Positions 35,920 through 46,788 of a stretch of 64,000 nucleotides of DNA are shown in pieces. The notes beneath the pieces are model-generated. The model ran no database searches. It was not told where the DNA came from and saw nothing but the letters and a program-made list of their open reading frames with translations. Each line of letters opens with the position of its first letter. The first letter of the stretch is position 1. The translations under genes and the position numbers were made by a program. The stretch is from Neoechinorhynchus agilis (taxonomy: Eukaryota > Acanthocephala), in assembly GCA_051530055.1 (NCBI GenBank), contig CM121342.1:7130001-7194000 (forward strand), given 5' to 3'.

Positions 35920-36520
35920 CTGGATGTTCACATGTTCGATCAATGACATTAAAACTTCCGCGATGTCATCTACAAAAATCAGGGGTTATAATAATAACAT
36001 GTTTATTTCTTAATCCAAAAAGAATGGGACTCGAGTTCCGATTTGTTCAATTAATGTGGTTTGTTGATTTTGGAGAGGGCAAGTGGATGATTATTCGCGT
36101 CGAGGTGAGTTTGTGAGGTTGGATCTTTCCTCCTTTTCATTTCGGTTGATGGTATGGAGAAATGAGAGGGATAGGATGAAATGAATTGGGATTACGAGTG
36201 TTTTGCTCATGTGAAAAGGGGACGACTTTATAGTTATTGTTTTTAGAGGCACTTTTTCGAAAGTATAACGAATTATTCGTCTTAATTGTCGAGTCCGAAT
36301 TGACACCTTGTGAATGTGAACGATACATTTTAAGTTTTAGTTTGTTTTATGTCATTATTTTAGTTTATCCCTTCTTGTCCGGCATTAGAGACTTCTCTAC
36401 TGTATAATTGGTTTGGCATCTAAAAATTAAATGATGACATGAGTCAAGCGTTGGACGCAAGGAAGATAACACGATTTGACAAATAAAAGATTTCCTGGTT
36501 ATCTCTTAACCAACGATTCC
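35920..36520. other. intergenic, downstream of both flanking genes
   Basis: Contains TTATAATAATAACATGTTTA near 35988, related to the AATAAAACGTGTTATTATTA end of the 268-bp unit. Open frames on the minus strand (36091-36328) are short and overlapping in different frames; none looks coding. Confidence 0.45.
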
Positions 36521-38556
36521 TTATTTTTTACGTCCACGTTTCTTGAACGTCCGCATTGACTTCATAGTGAAAGTAACACACAATTCATCCATGATTTTCA
36601 TCAGATCTTTTTTACTCATTTTCAAATGAGCATTTACAACAGCATGAAATTCTTCAATGTCGACTGGTTCGTACATGAGAATCTTCCTGTACCACACGGA
36701 ATCGATTTTACATCTAATCGTGTCAACTAATGCCGTTCGTCTTTGTTCCAGACTTCCACTTTTATCTTCATGAACGCTCGATTCCAACAAGAACGACATT
36801 TCTGCTACAGAAGCTCGCAGTTCGCGTCGATGCACCGACGATTGCTTCTTGTTGTGGTTAAAAACATAATCAGATCGCTCGTTTCGTGGGACGTGAGTTC
36901 CCATAAATACCTCTTTAAGCTTCGCTATCATCTTAACTCGCGTAAATGGTTTTAGACCAAACTTTGCCATTTCAGCTTTTAACTGATCAATACTCATCGA
37001 TTCGAAATCCGGCATTGGGCTTTCGATTATAGACGTCTCGGCCGTTGTCAATTGCTTCGTTGGAGTGAAAGATCGAATGGGAGTTGATGTTAAATGACAG
37101 GATTGAGGGATTAACGGCGGTGAATCATCGCTGACTTTTACTATAGACCGCGTTGAATTGTGGTGGAAAGACTCACATTCACGGAAATCGATCCATACAT
37201 CGTGGTCGTCCTCGTTTCTCGTCTCATCAATGACAATCATGCTCAAAGATTCTTTATCGTGTATTAAATTAAAATCAGACTTTTCTTGAATACTCAGATT
37301 CACCGCTTGTTCGCATATGGATACTGTTGATTCAATACGCTCCGAAATTTCATGTAATTACCAATGTCCAAAATTCGTTTTAGTCGTAAGAAAAAGACGA
37401 TTGGTACGAAATATTCTAATTAAATCCGTCTCACTTAAATTTTGGACAAAAGGTATTATAATTGTTGTTCACTACTTGAAATGGAATTCAGCAGATTTTT
37501 TTCAATTTTTTTGATAGGCGAAGTGCGCGAAATGTCCGATATTCCAAGATCGAAGGGCGTAAGATTTAGTGAAATCAACTCGTGGCGATGTTCAAAAAGT
37601 TCATTCGCTTCCACGGGACTACAAACGAGACCTAAAGATTTCTCCAGTCTCTCATCTCCAAGATGTTCATAAGTAAGTTCATTTTTTTCGTTGTCCATTG
37701 GAGGTTTTTGATCAGATCGACATTCTTTATTGTCGAAACTTTTGACGCTTCCATCAATGCCAATTAATTCTATTTCATTATTGACAAAATCCTTCTTATA
37801 ATCAGGAGTAAGGTTCGCCTGTTCAGCACCATCTACTTTGATTTCTTGTGAAAGACCGCAAAATCTCCGATCTAAACTGTCCAAAATATTGACAGGATCA
37901 CATTGTGATGCTTTGGACCACCATCTTGTAGGCGTTCTTGGAATGCGACTAATTTTACCATTATCACACAAATCATCCTCAGCTGTCAGGATTTCAGTCA
38001 AAATCCGAGCAGCCGGACTATCGTGTTCAGTTTGAGCTTGATGAAGCTCACAATTAACGGTTGATGGCCGTTTTCGTGATCGCTGGAATGTCGCGATATC
38101 CTCATCTGCCAATCCTTGCTTTCTAATTACGGCTACCATCGTCTTAGGATGAATCCGATTCCGTTTTCCACAAGATCTCTCATGTTCAAGAATCTGAAGA
38201 AATGCTCCTCCACAAAACGAGCATACACTCAATTTCTCAGCATCATTCACATTTAGACATTTGTCAACATGCAATTGACGGGCATTCAGACTAAATGAAC
38301 TCAAGTCCCGCTTACAAATTGGACAGGTTATTTTCTCAGCAACAACACCGTATTTTGTGATCTGATGATCGCTTCTGAAGTGTTTCAACGACTCAAACTT
38401 ACCCTTACGACCTGATCTTTTCGTCCTTATCGACTTACTCTCATGTTTCGTCGTAGTTTCCGTCTCAAGTGTTGTTGACCGATGAGAAACTTTAACTTTT
38501 TTCTTCATCCGGTCAGTGATGTCGTTGAAATCGACGAATTCGGAATCGGACGACAT
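36521..38556 (-). CDS. SLX4: SLX4-like structure-specific nuclease scaffold
   Basis: Scaffold that binds SLX1 and other nucleases to cut branched DNA in repair and recombination. Exons 38556-37476 and 37323-36521 (152-nt intron; an extra 54-nt exon inside it would also keep phase) give about 627 residues. Two UBZ4-type zinc fingers stand at C78-x2-C81...H96-x3-C100 and C112-x2-C115...H125-x3-C129. The SLX4 SAP-like motif appears as MPDFESMSIDQLKAEMAKFG then LKPFTRVKMIAKLKEVF. The end holds the conserved C-terminal domain (HLKMSKKDLMKIMDELCVTF) that binds SLX1. The protein is short and lacks a visible BTB domain, as in several invertebrates. The acceptor CATTTTAG touches the ATG. Confidence 0.85.
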
Positions 38557-38558
38557 CT

Positions 38559-39305
38559 AAAATGTTTTGTGATTTACTCATAAAAAACCCAACCCTTTCT
38601 TTAGCCCATTATAATACAAGAAACTCAGTATGAATATTCAATGGTAAACTTGAAAAACGTTTTGAATATACTTCTTTTTTTAATGAAATTGTGGGTAAAA
38701 TTGAAATCTCATCAACAAGAAAATGATCGTTCTTAAACAATCTCAAAAAACATCTAAAGAAAACGATTTTTTCATGTGTCCAATCTTGACATTTACGATA
38801 AAAAGTTTCTTAAACTCATTTCTCACAAAGGAAATGACGTTTTCCCATTAAGTTTTGCTTTCGAAAACGGACTTTGGGCTTCCTAAGGAATTCATGGAAA
38901 GTTTAAGGTTCCCCCGTCTTACGCTTCCTTTAAGAATCTACACAAAGTATGGAAAGTTCTTGGGCTTCATTGGCTTTGGATGAAGTAGCATTTCATGAGA
39001 TTAAGACACCTATTAAGAATGCTCTCGTACACCATTAACAAACCGGCAATGAATTTAAAAAAATCAACCGCTAAACTCACTTAACTGATCATTTGGTTCC
39101 AGTATTCACGATGTCCTTAGATGCATGGATTCTGTACTTTGAACAATAAAACGTGTTGGCGATGAGAAGAATAGATATTAAATTCATTAATTCAAAAATA
39201 TTTGCTACGTTTAGTCGGACTTCTTCAGCAGGTTTCTACAATTTAAGCTCATGTCTAAACAAGAAACCTGAAAATCAGATTGAGAATTAATAAATCTAAT
39301 ATCTA
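38559..39305. other. intergenic, nothing recognised
   Basis: No gene or repeat apart from ACAATAAAACGTGTTGGCGA near 39140, which shares the AATAAAACGTGTT motif of the 268-bp unit. Confidence 0.45.
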
Positions 39306-40425
39306 TTCTTCTATATAAATGAAGAATATACGAAGATTTGGGAATATTTAAGTGGTAGAAAACTTATTTTCTTTGGTGCTCAGAAGGAAGCTTCAAATTA
39401 ATATAAAATAAAAATTTAGGCCTTTTTTTGTTTCCGATGAGGAACAATTAAACAAAATCTTCGGGTTAACTTTTTGTGTATTTAACAATGATCAGGTTCT
39501 TAAATCTTTTCAAAAAAGAAATACGAAGATTTGGGAATATTTAAATGGTAGAAAACTTATTTCCTTTGGTGCTCAGAAGGAGGCTTCAATCTCAAATAAA
39601 TTTTTGGCCATTTTTTGTTAGATGATTGAAACCCCAAATAAATCTCAGAGTTAACTTTTTGTGTATTTAACAATAATCAGGTTCTTAAATCTTTTCAAAA
39701 AAAGAAATACGAAGATTTGGGAATATTTAAATGGTAGAAAACTTATTTTCTTTGGTGCTCAGAAGGAGGCTTCAATCTCAAATAAATTTTTGGCCATTTT
39801 TTGTTAGATGATTGAAACCCGGGTTTTCCCGTTGAGGAACAATTAAACAAAATCTTCGGGTTAACTTTTTGTGTATTTAACAATGATCAGGTTCTTAAAT
39901 CTTTTCAAAAAATACGAAGATTTGGGAATATTTAAATGGTAGAAAACTTATTTTCTTTGGTGCTCAGAAGGAGGCTTCAATCTCAAATAAATTTTAGGCC
40001 ATTTTTTGTTAGATGATTGAAACCCGGGTTTTCCCGTTGAGGAACAATTAAACAAAATCTTCGGGTTAACTTTTTGTGTATTTAACAATGATCAGGTTCT
40101 TAAATCTTTTCAAAAAAGAAATACGAAGATTTGGGAATATTTAAATGGTAGAAAACTTATTTTCTTTGGTGCTCAGAAGGAGGCTTCAATCTCAAATAAA
40201 TTTTAGGCCATTTTTTGTTAGATGATTGAAAACCCTTTTTTCCGTTGAGGAACAATTAAACAAAATCTTCGAGTTAACTTTTTGTGTATTTAACAACGAT
40301 CAGGTTCCTAAATCTTTTCAAAAAAAGGAAATACGAAGATTTGGGAATATTTAAATGGCAGAAAACTTATTTTCTTTGGTGCTCAGAAGGAGGTTTTGAA
40401 GCTCAAGTGTTCATTTTTAAATTTA
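39306..40425 (-). repeat. repeat family R1, six units, inverted block
   Basis: Six units of about 190-210 bp with core CAGAAAACTTATTTTCTTTG (reverse of the R1 core at 2.5 and 41.3 kb) and TACGAAGATTTGGGAATATT. Units differ mainly in a short segment after GATGATTGAAACC and in length of the A-run before GAAATACGAAG. No coding capacity. Confidence 0.9.
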
Positions 40426-41125
40426 ATGCGTCCTGGAGAATTTCTATTATCATCTCATCAAAAAATTGATTGCAAATAAAATCATTTTAATTTCTTTGCC
40501 AAGAAAACAACCTGATTTAAAAAAAAGAATTTGGAAAACAATATTGATCAAAGCAGAAATGGTCAACAAAAAGTTTTCATGATTTTGTTTATGAAAAACA
40601 GATAGAAGCACACAACATCGTGAGTATAAAAGGACCCCTCGATACGTTCACTCAATGATTAATCGCGTCGGATTCGTTTGGTCCGTTTCGTAAACACTCG
40701 GTCCTTTTTACGTCATTAATTTGAATTCTTCCTGATCGTAACACTTCGGTACTTCTTCATTTATCCGCCGTCAAATGGTTTATTGTTCCGATCATTTGTC
40801 CTTGAGTTTTTGTTTCGGAAATCTATGAATGCCATCAAATAGCCGCCGTATTCTTACACGTTTTCGTGATTGGACTTTACCAATATTGATTTAATAGATT
40901 TTTTGTTTTAAAATAATGATCTTGATGAACTGCCATTTGTCACGGCGGTGTCTCTTCTAAAATGTCCGTGATTTAAACGTCATTTCGACGAATTCTTCCC
41001 GATCGTCCGGTCAACGTCGTCTCGACGTAATCATCTTTCAAGTTTGAAACCTGCGTCTTTCATCGGGTTTTGAAAATTTTCATTTTTCCAAAGTTAGCGA
41101 TTTTGTTTGGTTCCTGATCTTTTTT
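40426..41125. other. spacer between inverted R1 blocks
   Basis: About 700 bp of unique sequence separating two oppositely oriented R1 blocks. No open frame of note. If R1 blocks are the ends of a foldback element, this would be its interior. Confidence 0.5.
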
Positions 41126-42115
41126 GTATTTCGAAATGTCCGTAGAAATTGCGGTTTTCACTAAGAACGAGGAATAACATTTTGGAGATGAGTGGTATCT
41201 TCAACTCAGGGATTATTAGGGATTTTAATCTTGTCCTGGCCACAGTATCTCTTTTCTCGAAGATTTATTTCTTTTGTTCCTCAACGGAAAGATTGCAAAA
41301 AAATGGCCAAAAATTTATTTGAGATTGAAGTCTCCTTCTGAGCACCAAAGAAAATAAGTTTTCTGCCATTTAAATATTCCCAAATCTTCGTATTTCTTTT
41401 TTTGAAAAGATTTAAGAACCTGATCATTGTTAAATACACAAAAGTTAACTCGAAGATTTATTTGGGGTTTCAATCATCTAACAAAAAATGGCCAAAAATT
41501 TATTTGAAATTTAAGCCTCCTTCTGAGCACCAAAGAAAATAAGTTTTCTGCCATTTAAATATTCCCAAATCTTCGTATTTCTTTTTTGAAAAGATTTAAG
41601 AACCTGATCATTGTTAAATACACAAAAAGTTAACCCGAAGATTTATTTCGTTTGTTCCTTAACGAAAAGCCGGTTTTCAATCATCTAACAAAAAATGGCC
41701 AAAAATTTATTTGAAATTTAAGCCTCCTTCTGAGCACCAAAGAAAATAAGTTTTCTACCATTTAAATATTCCCAAATCTTCGTATTTCTTTTTTTGAAAA
41801 GATTTAAGAACCTGATCATTGTTAAATACACAAAAAGTTAACTCGAACATTTATTTTAATTGTTCCTCAACGGAAAAAAAGGGTTTTCAATCATCTAACA
41901 AAAAAAGGCCTAAAATTTATTTGAAATTGAGGTCTCCTTCTGAGCACCAAAGAAAATAAGTTTTCTACCATTTAAATATTTCCAAATCTTCGTATTTCTT
42001 TTTTTGAAAAGATTTAAGAACCTGATCATTGTTAAATACACAAAAAGTTAACTCGAACATTTATTTTAATTGTTCCTCAACGGAAAACCCGGTTTGGAAT
42101 CTTTTTTTAAATCCA
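41126..42115 (+). repeat. repeat family R1, leader plus four units
   Basis: Starts with the same 165-bp leader as the copy at 2236, then four units with CAAAGAAAATAAGTTTTCTG at about 41347, 41533, 41749 and 41952. It ends about 50 bp before the HDAC start codon, so the HDAC promoter must lie in or before it. Confidence 0.9.
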
Positions 42116-42166
42116 AAAAAGATCCATAATTTTGCCTCGAATCTCTCACCTAAAAAACATTATTAG

Positions 42167-43693
42167 ATGAACGCACCACCGATCGTAAATTCTGGAGATT
42201 TGATGAGAAGCGGCCACCGTCGTCGAGTTGCCTATTTCTACGATCCAGTGATAGGAAACTTCTACTACGGACAAGGCCATCCAATGAAACCCCACCGCAT
42301 TCGTATGACTCACAATTTAGTGCTCAACTACAAACTTTATCGGCATCTGAGCTGTTACCGGCCTCGTCCAGCAACGTTCCAAGAAATGAACAAATTTCAC
42401 GGCGACGAGTATTTAGGTTTTCTTCGTAGTATAACCGTGGACAGCATAAACGACATTCCACGTCAACTTCAGCGATTCAACGTTGGTGAGGACTGCCCCG
42501 TGTTTGAGGGTTTATATGAGTTTTGTCAGATATCCGCCGGTGGGAGTGTTGCTGGTGCCAGGAAGCTCAATAATCAATCTGCGGACGTTGCGATCAATTG
42601 GGCTGGAGGAATGCATCACGCAAAAAAGAGCGAATCTTCAGGATTTTGTTACGTTAACGATATTGCTTTAGCCATTATTGAACTATTGAAACAACATCAA
42701 CGAGTTTTATACGTGGACATTGACGTTCATCACGGAGATGGAGTCGAGGAAGCTTTTTATACGACCGATCGAGTAATGACGGTTTCATTTCACAAATATG
42801 GCGAGTATTTTCCTGGTACGGGGGATTTTAAAGACAATGGAGCTGGAAAAGGGAAGTTTCACGCATTGAACGTGCCTCTTAGAGATGGAATCGACGATGA
42901 AACTTACGCTATGGTATTTCAGGCAATCATGGATAGAGTGATGGAAACTTATCAACCGGGTGCAGTTGTTCTTCAATGTGGATCCGATTCTTTGACTGGC
43001 GATCGATTAGGATGTTTTAATCTAAGTCTTAAAGGTCATGGTCATTGTATTACGTATATGATGAAGTTTCAAAAACCTTTATTGATCGTGGGAGGAGGTG
43101 GATACACGATAAGGAATGTCGCTCGATGTTGGGCTTACGAGACTGGAATCGCGGCTGGAATCGAAGTGCCCGATCGTATTCCATACAACGATTACTACGA
43201 ATATTTCAGTCCTGATTTCAAACTGCACATTACTCCTTCGAATATGACAAACCAAAATGATCGAAGATACTTGGGTAACATTCAAGAAAAGTTGTTTGAG
43301 TATTTGAGACGAGTTGGTCCCGCTCCGAGTGTTCCCATCCAAGATATCGACGATTCGGATGGAGTGAACACGATCGCAGAAGAGATGATGGAATATGAAA
43401 CAAATGCAATTGATGATCTCGATCCTGACAGTAGACGAAACCAGCGAATGGTTGATATGAGAATTAGACAAGATGAAGAAATTGACGAGTCGGACGATGA
43501 CGATGAGACTGAACAAAATGTTCGTAGTTATGAAGACGATGACGACGACGATGAGAGTAGCAGTAATGAAACCAAAAGACCACGGTTAGATGACGAACAA
43601 GGAACTCAAGGAATCGAAGAGAACATTGCTTCATTGTGTGTTGGTGAACATGAAATGGATGTGGACGATGAGGAATCGATAGACGATGAATAA
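42167..43693 (+). CDS. hda-1: class I histone deacetylase (HDAC1/2/HDA-1)
   Basis: Zinc-dependent lysine deacetylase of NuRD, Sin3 and CoREST-type complexes in the nucleus. One uninterrupted exon, 508 residues, full length for the family. Active-site features: [12 protein letters not shown] (catalytic His pair at about 150), zinc ligands in [17 protein letters not shown] at about 182-198, [23 protein letters not shown], and [14 protein letters not shown]. The inositol-phosphate pocket residues GAGKGK are present. The tail from about 400 is highly acidic (runs of D and E) as usual. The ATG directly follows CATTATTAG. A polyadenylation-type AATAAA overlaps the stop region at 43689-43695. The lack of any intron in a conserved gene of this length is notable beside its intron-bearing neighbours. 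Confidence 0.97.
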   Translation: MNAPPIVNSGDLMRSGHRRRVAYFYDPVIGNFYYGQGHPMKPHRIRMTHNLVLNYKLYRHLSCYRPRPATFQEMNKFHGDEYLGFLRSITVDSINDIPRQLQRFNVGEDCPVFEGLYEFCQISAGGSVAGARKLNNQSADVAINWAGGMHHAKKSESSGFCYVNDIALAIIELLKQHQRVLYVDIDVHHGDGVEEAFYTTDRVMTVSFHKYGEYFPGTGDFKDNGAGKGKFHALNVPLRDGIDDETYAMVFQAIMDRVMETYQPGAVVLQCGSDSLTGDRLGCFNLSLKGHGHCITYMMKFQKPLLIVGGGGYTIRNVARCWAYETGIAAGIEVPDRIPYNDYYEYFSPDFKLHITPSNMTNQNDRRYLGNIQEKLFEYLRRVGPAPSVPIQDIDDSDGVNTIAEEMMEYETNAIDDLDPDSRRNQRMVDMRIRQDEEIDESDDDDETEQNVRSYEDDDDDDESSSNETKRPRLDDEQGTQGIEENIASLCVGEHEMDVDDEESIDDE

Positions 43694-44639
43694 ACGAAAA
43701 AATGAACGCAATTTTTACAATATGTTGTGTACTAATTAAAAAGGAAAATGTTTGGGGGAACAAACTGATTTTTTGTGCTACCAAATATTTACATCGATTT
43801 ATGGAGAATCTTAAAGCCTTCAACACCGGAAATAAGAGGTAGTTTCAGACTTTTTCTTTATTATAATAACGTGTTTATTTGATAATTAACAAAGAAAAGG
43901 ACCCGGGTGTCTTTAGGTCCTCGTTAGAATTTTTTTCTTAGGTAAGTTGACTATGGTTAGTAGAAATTGTTTTTGTTCCGTTAGTTGATTTTGATTGGTT
44001 AATTTTGTAGTTGGCCACGCGATTGTTGTAAGTGTGAGTAAAAGGAGAAATGTGTGTGGTAGAGATCGAAGAGGACGAAGAAAATGAAGGCGCTTTGAGT
44101 ACTTTTGAAAGATTAGAGCGAGATGGTTTTCTCATGAAATGAACTCGGAAGAGCATATTAGAGCGTATCATCACATTTGAAGATCACGCACGGCTTTGAG
44201 TTTCCGGTGATGAACGTGCGGAGTGAATGAACAATCGCCTTTGCGCCATAGGGCGAAGCAGCATCCCTACTTTTTCAAAAACAAAAAAAGCGAGTAAGTT
44301 CTTTTGACGAAAATTTTACTCTGTGTCCTGGAGCCTGACCACCGCCGAAACTCAAATCGGTCGCTTGCTGGACGCGCTTCTTCGAAGCTCGCTCCTTCGA
44401 TACGATCCCTTATATTTTATCATCGAAATCAGAAGTGAAGATGGCAATCTCCTCTTTTGCTAACGGATCAGCTCCCAGGCGATAAATGTATTCAATCAAT
44501 CTTCATCTCTCGACAATTAACACGCTTTCCACCTCCCGCCGAATTCCAGCTTTTGTCCTTCCTCGACCGTCGCCATCACGCTGGCAGCGTACTCTTAAAA
44601 CCCCTAGGAAAAACCGTTTTTTCTTCCAAAAGGTTAAAT
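43694..44639. other. intergenic between HDAC and RPL23
   Basis: TTATAATAACGTGTTTATTTG at 43861 is the reverse form of the AATAAA-ACGTGTTATTA motif seen elsewhere. The part at 44160-44470 is GC-richer, with a weak inverted pair (GAGTTTCCGGTG near 44197, CGCCGAAACTC near 44344) that might be a small structured RNA or chance. No gene is supported. Confidence 0.35.
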
Positions 44640-45071
44640 TTACGCGACAGATTGGGCACATGAAGCGATTTTGGGCCACAGGTCAGCGCATTCTTTAGCC
44701 ACAGGTCCAGTAATGGCTGATCCTTTCATTTCTCCTTTTTCATTGACGATAACTCCTGCATTATCTTCAAAATAAATGAAAGTTCCATCTTTTCGTCTAT
44801 AAGGTTTTCGTTGACGGATAACAACGGCCAACAGCACTTTTTTCCTCAGTTCCGGTTTTCCCTTTTTCACGGTAATCATGACGAGATCTCCAACACAAGC
44901 GGCCGGTAGACGATTGAGCCTAGCGCCCCATCCTCTGACGCTAATGATGAACATATTCTTAGCTCCAGTGTTATCGGCGCAATTGATGACGGCACCACTC
45001 GGTAGACCTAGAGATATCCGATACTTTTTATCCGAGATTCGCGAGATCCCGTTGGTGTGATCGAATTTTCA
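44640..45071 (-). CDS. rpl-23: 60S ribosomal protein L23 (uL14), 5' end unresolved
   Basis: uL14 sits at the subunit interface of the large ribosomal subunit. Nearly the whole protein is visible: [92 protein letters not shown] and a C-terminus SCAQSVA. The usual first residues (MSKRGRGG) are missing. The frame is open upstream to about 45071 without an ATG, so they must come from an upstream exon, but no AG acceptor precedes the SDKKYRIS stretch before the frame closes. An indel or an unusual junction is possible. An in-frame ATG at 44954 is internal and would cut a third of the domain. Confidence 0.9.
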
Positions 45072-45394
45072 AGAAGAAGATAAGGAATAGATCGCTCGCC
45101 TGAAAAAATTAGTGAAAATGTATTCTGCATCAACTTTTATGTTTTGTTCGTCACTTCCCTATGGATTACTAATATTCGACCAAACGATTAGGAATTTATT
45201 GGTAATGATCACAATCTAAATGGAACCACGGCTCCTCCAATTCGTAAGCCGTTCGCTATTCAAAGCGAAAGAATTCATGAAAAAAGACGGTCCTATGCTC
45301 AAAAATGGGCCCATCGTTTACGTTTCAGCGATTCAACGTCCAATGCTTTCGTAGCTTTAAGAATCGGGAGATATTGATTTGACGATTTCTCGCT
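45072..45394. other. RPL23 upstream region
   Basis: Should contain the first RPL23 exon or promoter on the minus strand. TTTTTTCAG near 45100 (minus) is an acceptor candidate, but the frame after it does not join the RPL23 frame. Nothing else recognised. Confidence 0.35.
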
Positions 45395-46290
45395 TTTCTC
45401 TCTATCGCTATTTCATATTTCTCCCTTTACTCAAATTCATTTGAAGGAATCTTTAAGTTCTTTTTGGGAAATCATTAAATAGATTTTACCGATATTCAAT
45501 TTGTTTTCAAAGAAAAATCACACTTTAATGTTTCTCTTTCAAATTTGAACTTCTCGCTATTTCATATTTCTCCCTTTACTCAAATTCATTTGAAGGAATC
45601 TTTAAGTACTTTTTGGGAAATCCTTAAATACATTTTACCGATATTCAATATGTTTTCACGAAAAATCACACTTTAATGTTTCTCTTTCAAATTTGAACTT
45701 CTCGCTATTTCATATTTCTCCCTTTACTCAAATTCATTTGAAGGAATCTTTAAGTTCTTTTTGGGAAATCATTAAATAGATTTTACCGATATTCAATATG
45801 TTTTCATAGAAAAATCACACTTTAATGTTTCTCTTTCAAATTTGAACTTCTCGCTATTTCATATTTCTCCCTTTACTCAAATTCATTTGAAGGAATCTTT
45901 AAGTTCTTTTTGGGAAATCATTAAATAGATTTTACCGATATTCAATTTGTTTTCAAAGAAAAATCACACTTTAATGTTTCTCTTTCAAATTTGAACTTCT
46001 CGCTATTTCATATTTCTCCCTTTACTCAAATTCATTTGAAGGAATCTTTAAGTTCTTTTTGGGAAATCATTAAATAGATTTTACCGATATTCAATTTGTT
46101 TTCATAGAAAAATCACACTTTAATGTTTCTCTTTCAAATTTGAACTTCTCGCTATTTCATATTTCTCCCTTTACTCAAATTCATTTGAAGGAATCTTTAA
46201 GTTCTTTTTGGGAAATCTTTCTCGATATACAATATTGTTTTCATGGAAAAATCACACTTTAATGTGTGTTTCTCTCTCTCAAATCTGAAC
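45395..46290. repeat. 149-bp array, six units
   Basis: Units begin CTCGCTATTTCATATTTCTC at about 45402, 45552, 45700, 45849, 45998 and 46147. They differ by few bases (TAGATTTT/TACATTTT, CAAAGAAA/CATAGAAA). The first and last are the most diverged. No coding frame. The array ends about 90 bp before the coiled-coil gene and probably lies in the promoter region of that operon. Confidence 0.93.
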
Positions 46291-46378
46291 CGTTGAATAC
46301 TAATATTCGTCCAAAAAAGAAGTTTTCTTAATAGATATCGACTAAAAGTACTTTGGTTTTTAGATACGATTATTTCAG

Positions 46379-46727
46379 ATGGCTTCAGAAGTTGACTCTC
46401 AGGATGTTCAGAATGACCCCGTTGTTTATCTGTTGGAAGATCTTCAAACTGCACATCAGTCATTGCTTGAGGAAGCATCGAATACATTTGAGAATCGTTT
46501 TGAACAATTCAAATCGGTAAGATAACATTTGTGAACTCAATTCTTTGAACATTTTGTACCTCGCTCGCTGTTAGGTGTTTGTTTCTATTCTTAATCTAAA
46601 ATCGGAGTTGGAAGCCATCCATTCGGCTTCTGAGAACTATGTCAATGAGTTACATGAGCGTCAGCGTGAAGCAAAAGCGCACATGATGACATTGATGAAC
46701 TCATTGTTTGGAGGAGAATGCGATTAA
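46379..46727 (+). CDS. small coiled-coil protein, 96 residues
   Basis: Two exons, 46379-46516 and 46575-46727, with a clear intron (G|GTAAGA ... CTGTTAG) and matching phase. The protein is acidic and helical: NDPVVYLLEDLQTAHQSLLE, EASNTFENRFEQFKS, then VFVSILNLKSELEAIHSASE and ELHERQREAKAHMMTLMNSL. Heptad-like leucines suggest one long coiled coil, similar in size and style to subunits of BLOC/BORC, Mediator or kinetochore complexes, but I cannot name it. TATTTCAG touches the ATG. Its stop lies 61 nt before the EF-Tu ATG, which suggests the two are one transcription unit. Confidence 0.8.
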
Positions 46728-46788
46728 TTTTTAATGTTGTCAAAAATATCTTTCCCAAACCCCATTATTTGCAGATAAATTTTCCGCT
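46728..46788 (+). promoter_or_regulatory. intercistronic region with trans-splice acceptor
   Basis: Sixty-one bases between two genes on the same strand. It contains a pyrimidine-rich stretch and TTATTTGCAG, ending 14 bases before the EF-Tu ATG. Too short to hold a separate promoter comfortably; it fits the spacing of a polycistronic pre-mRNA resolved by spliced-leader addition. Confidence 0.55.

Noticed and set aside
43079-44174. Minus-strand open frames across and after HDAC
   Set aside because: Those inside the HDAC gene are shadows of its acidic, codon-biased tail; the one after it lacks any start context.
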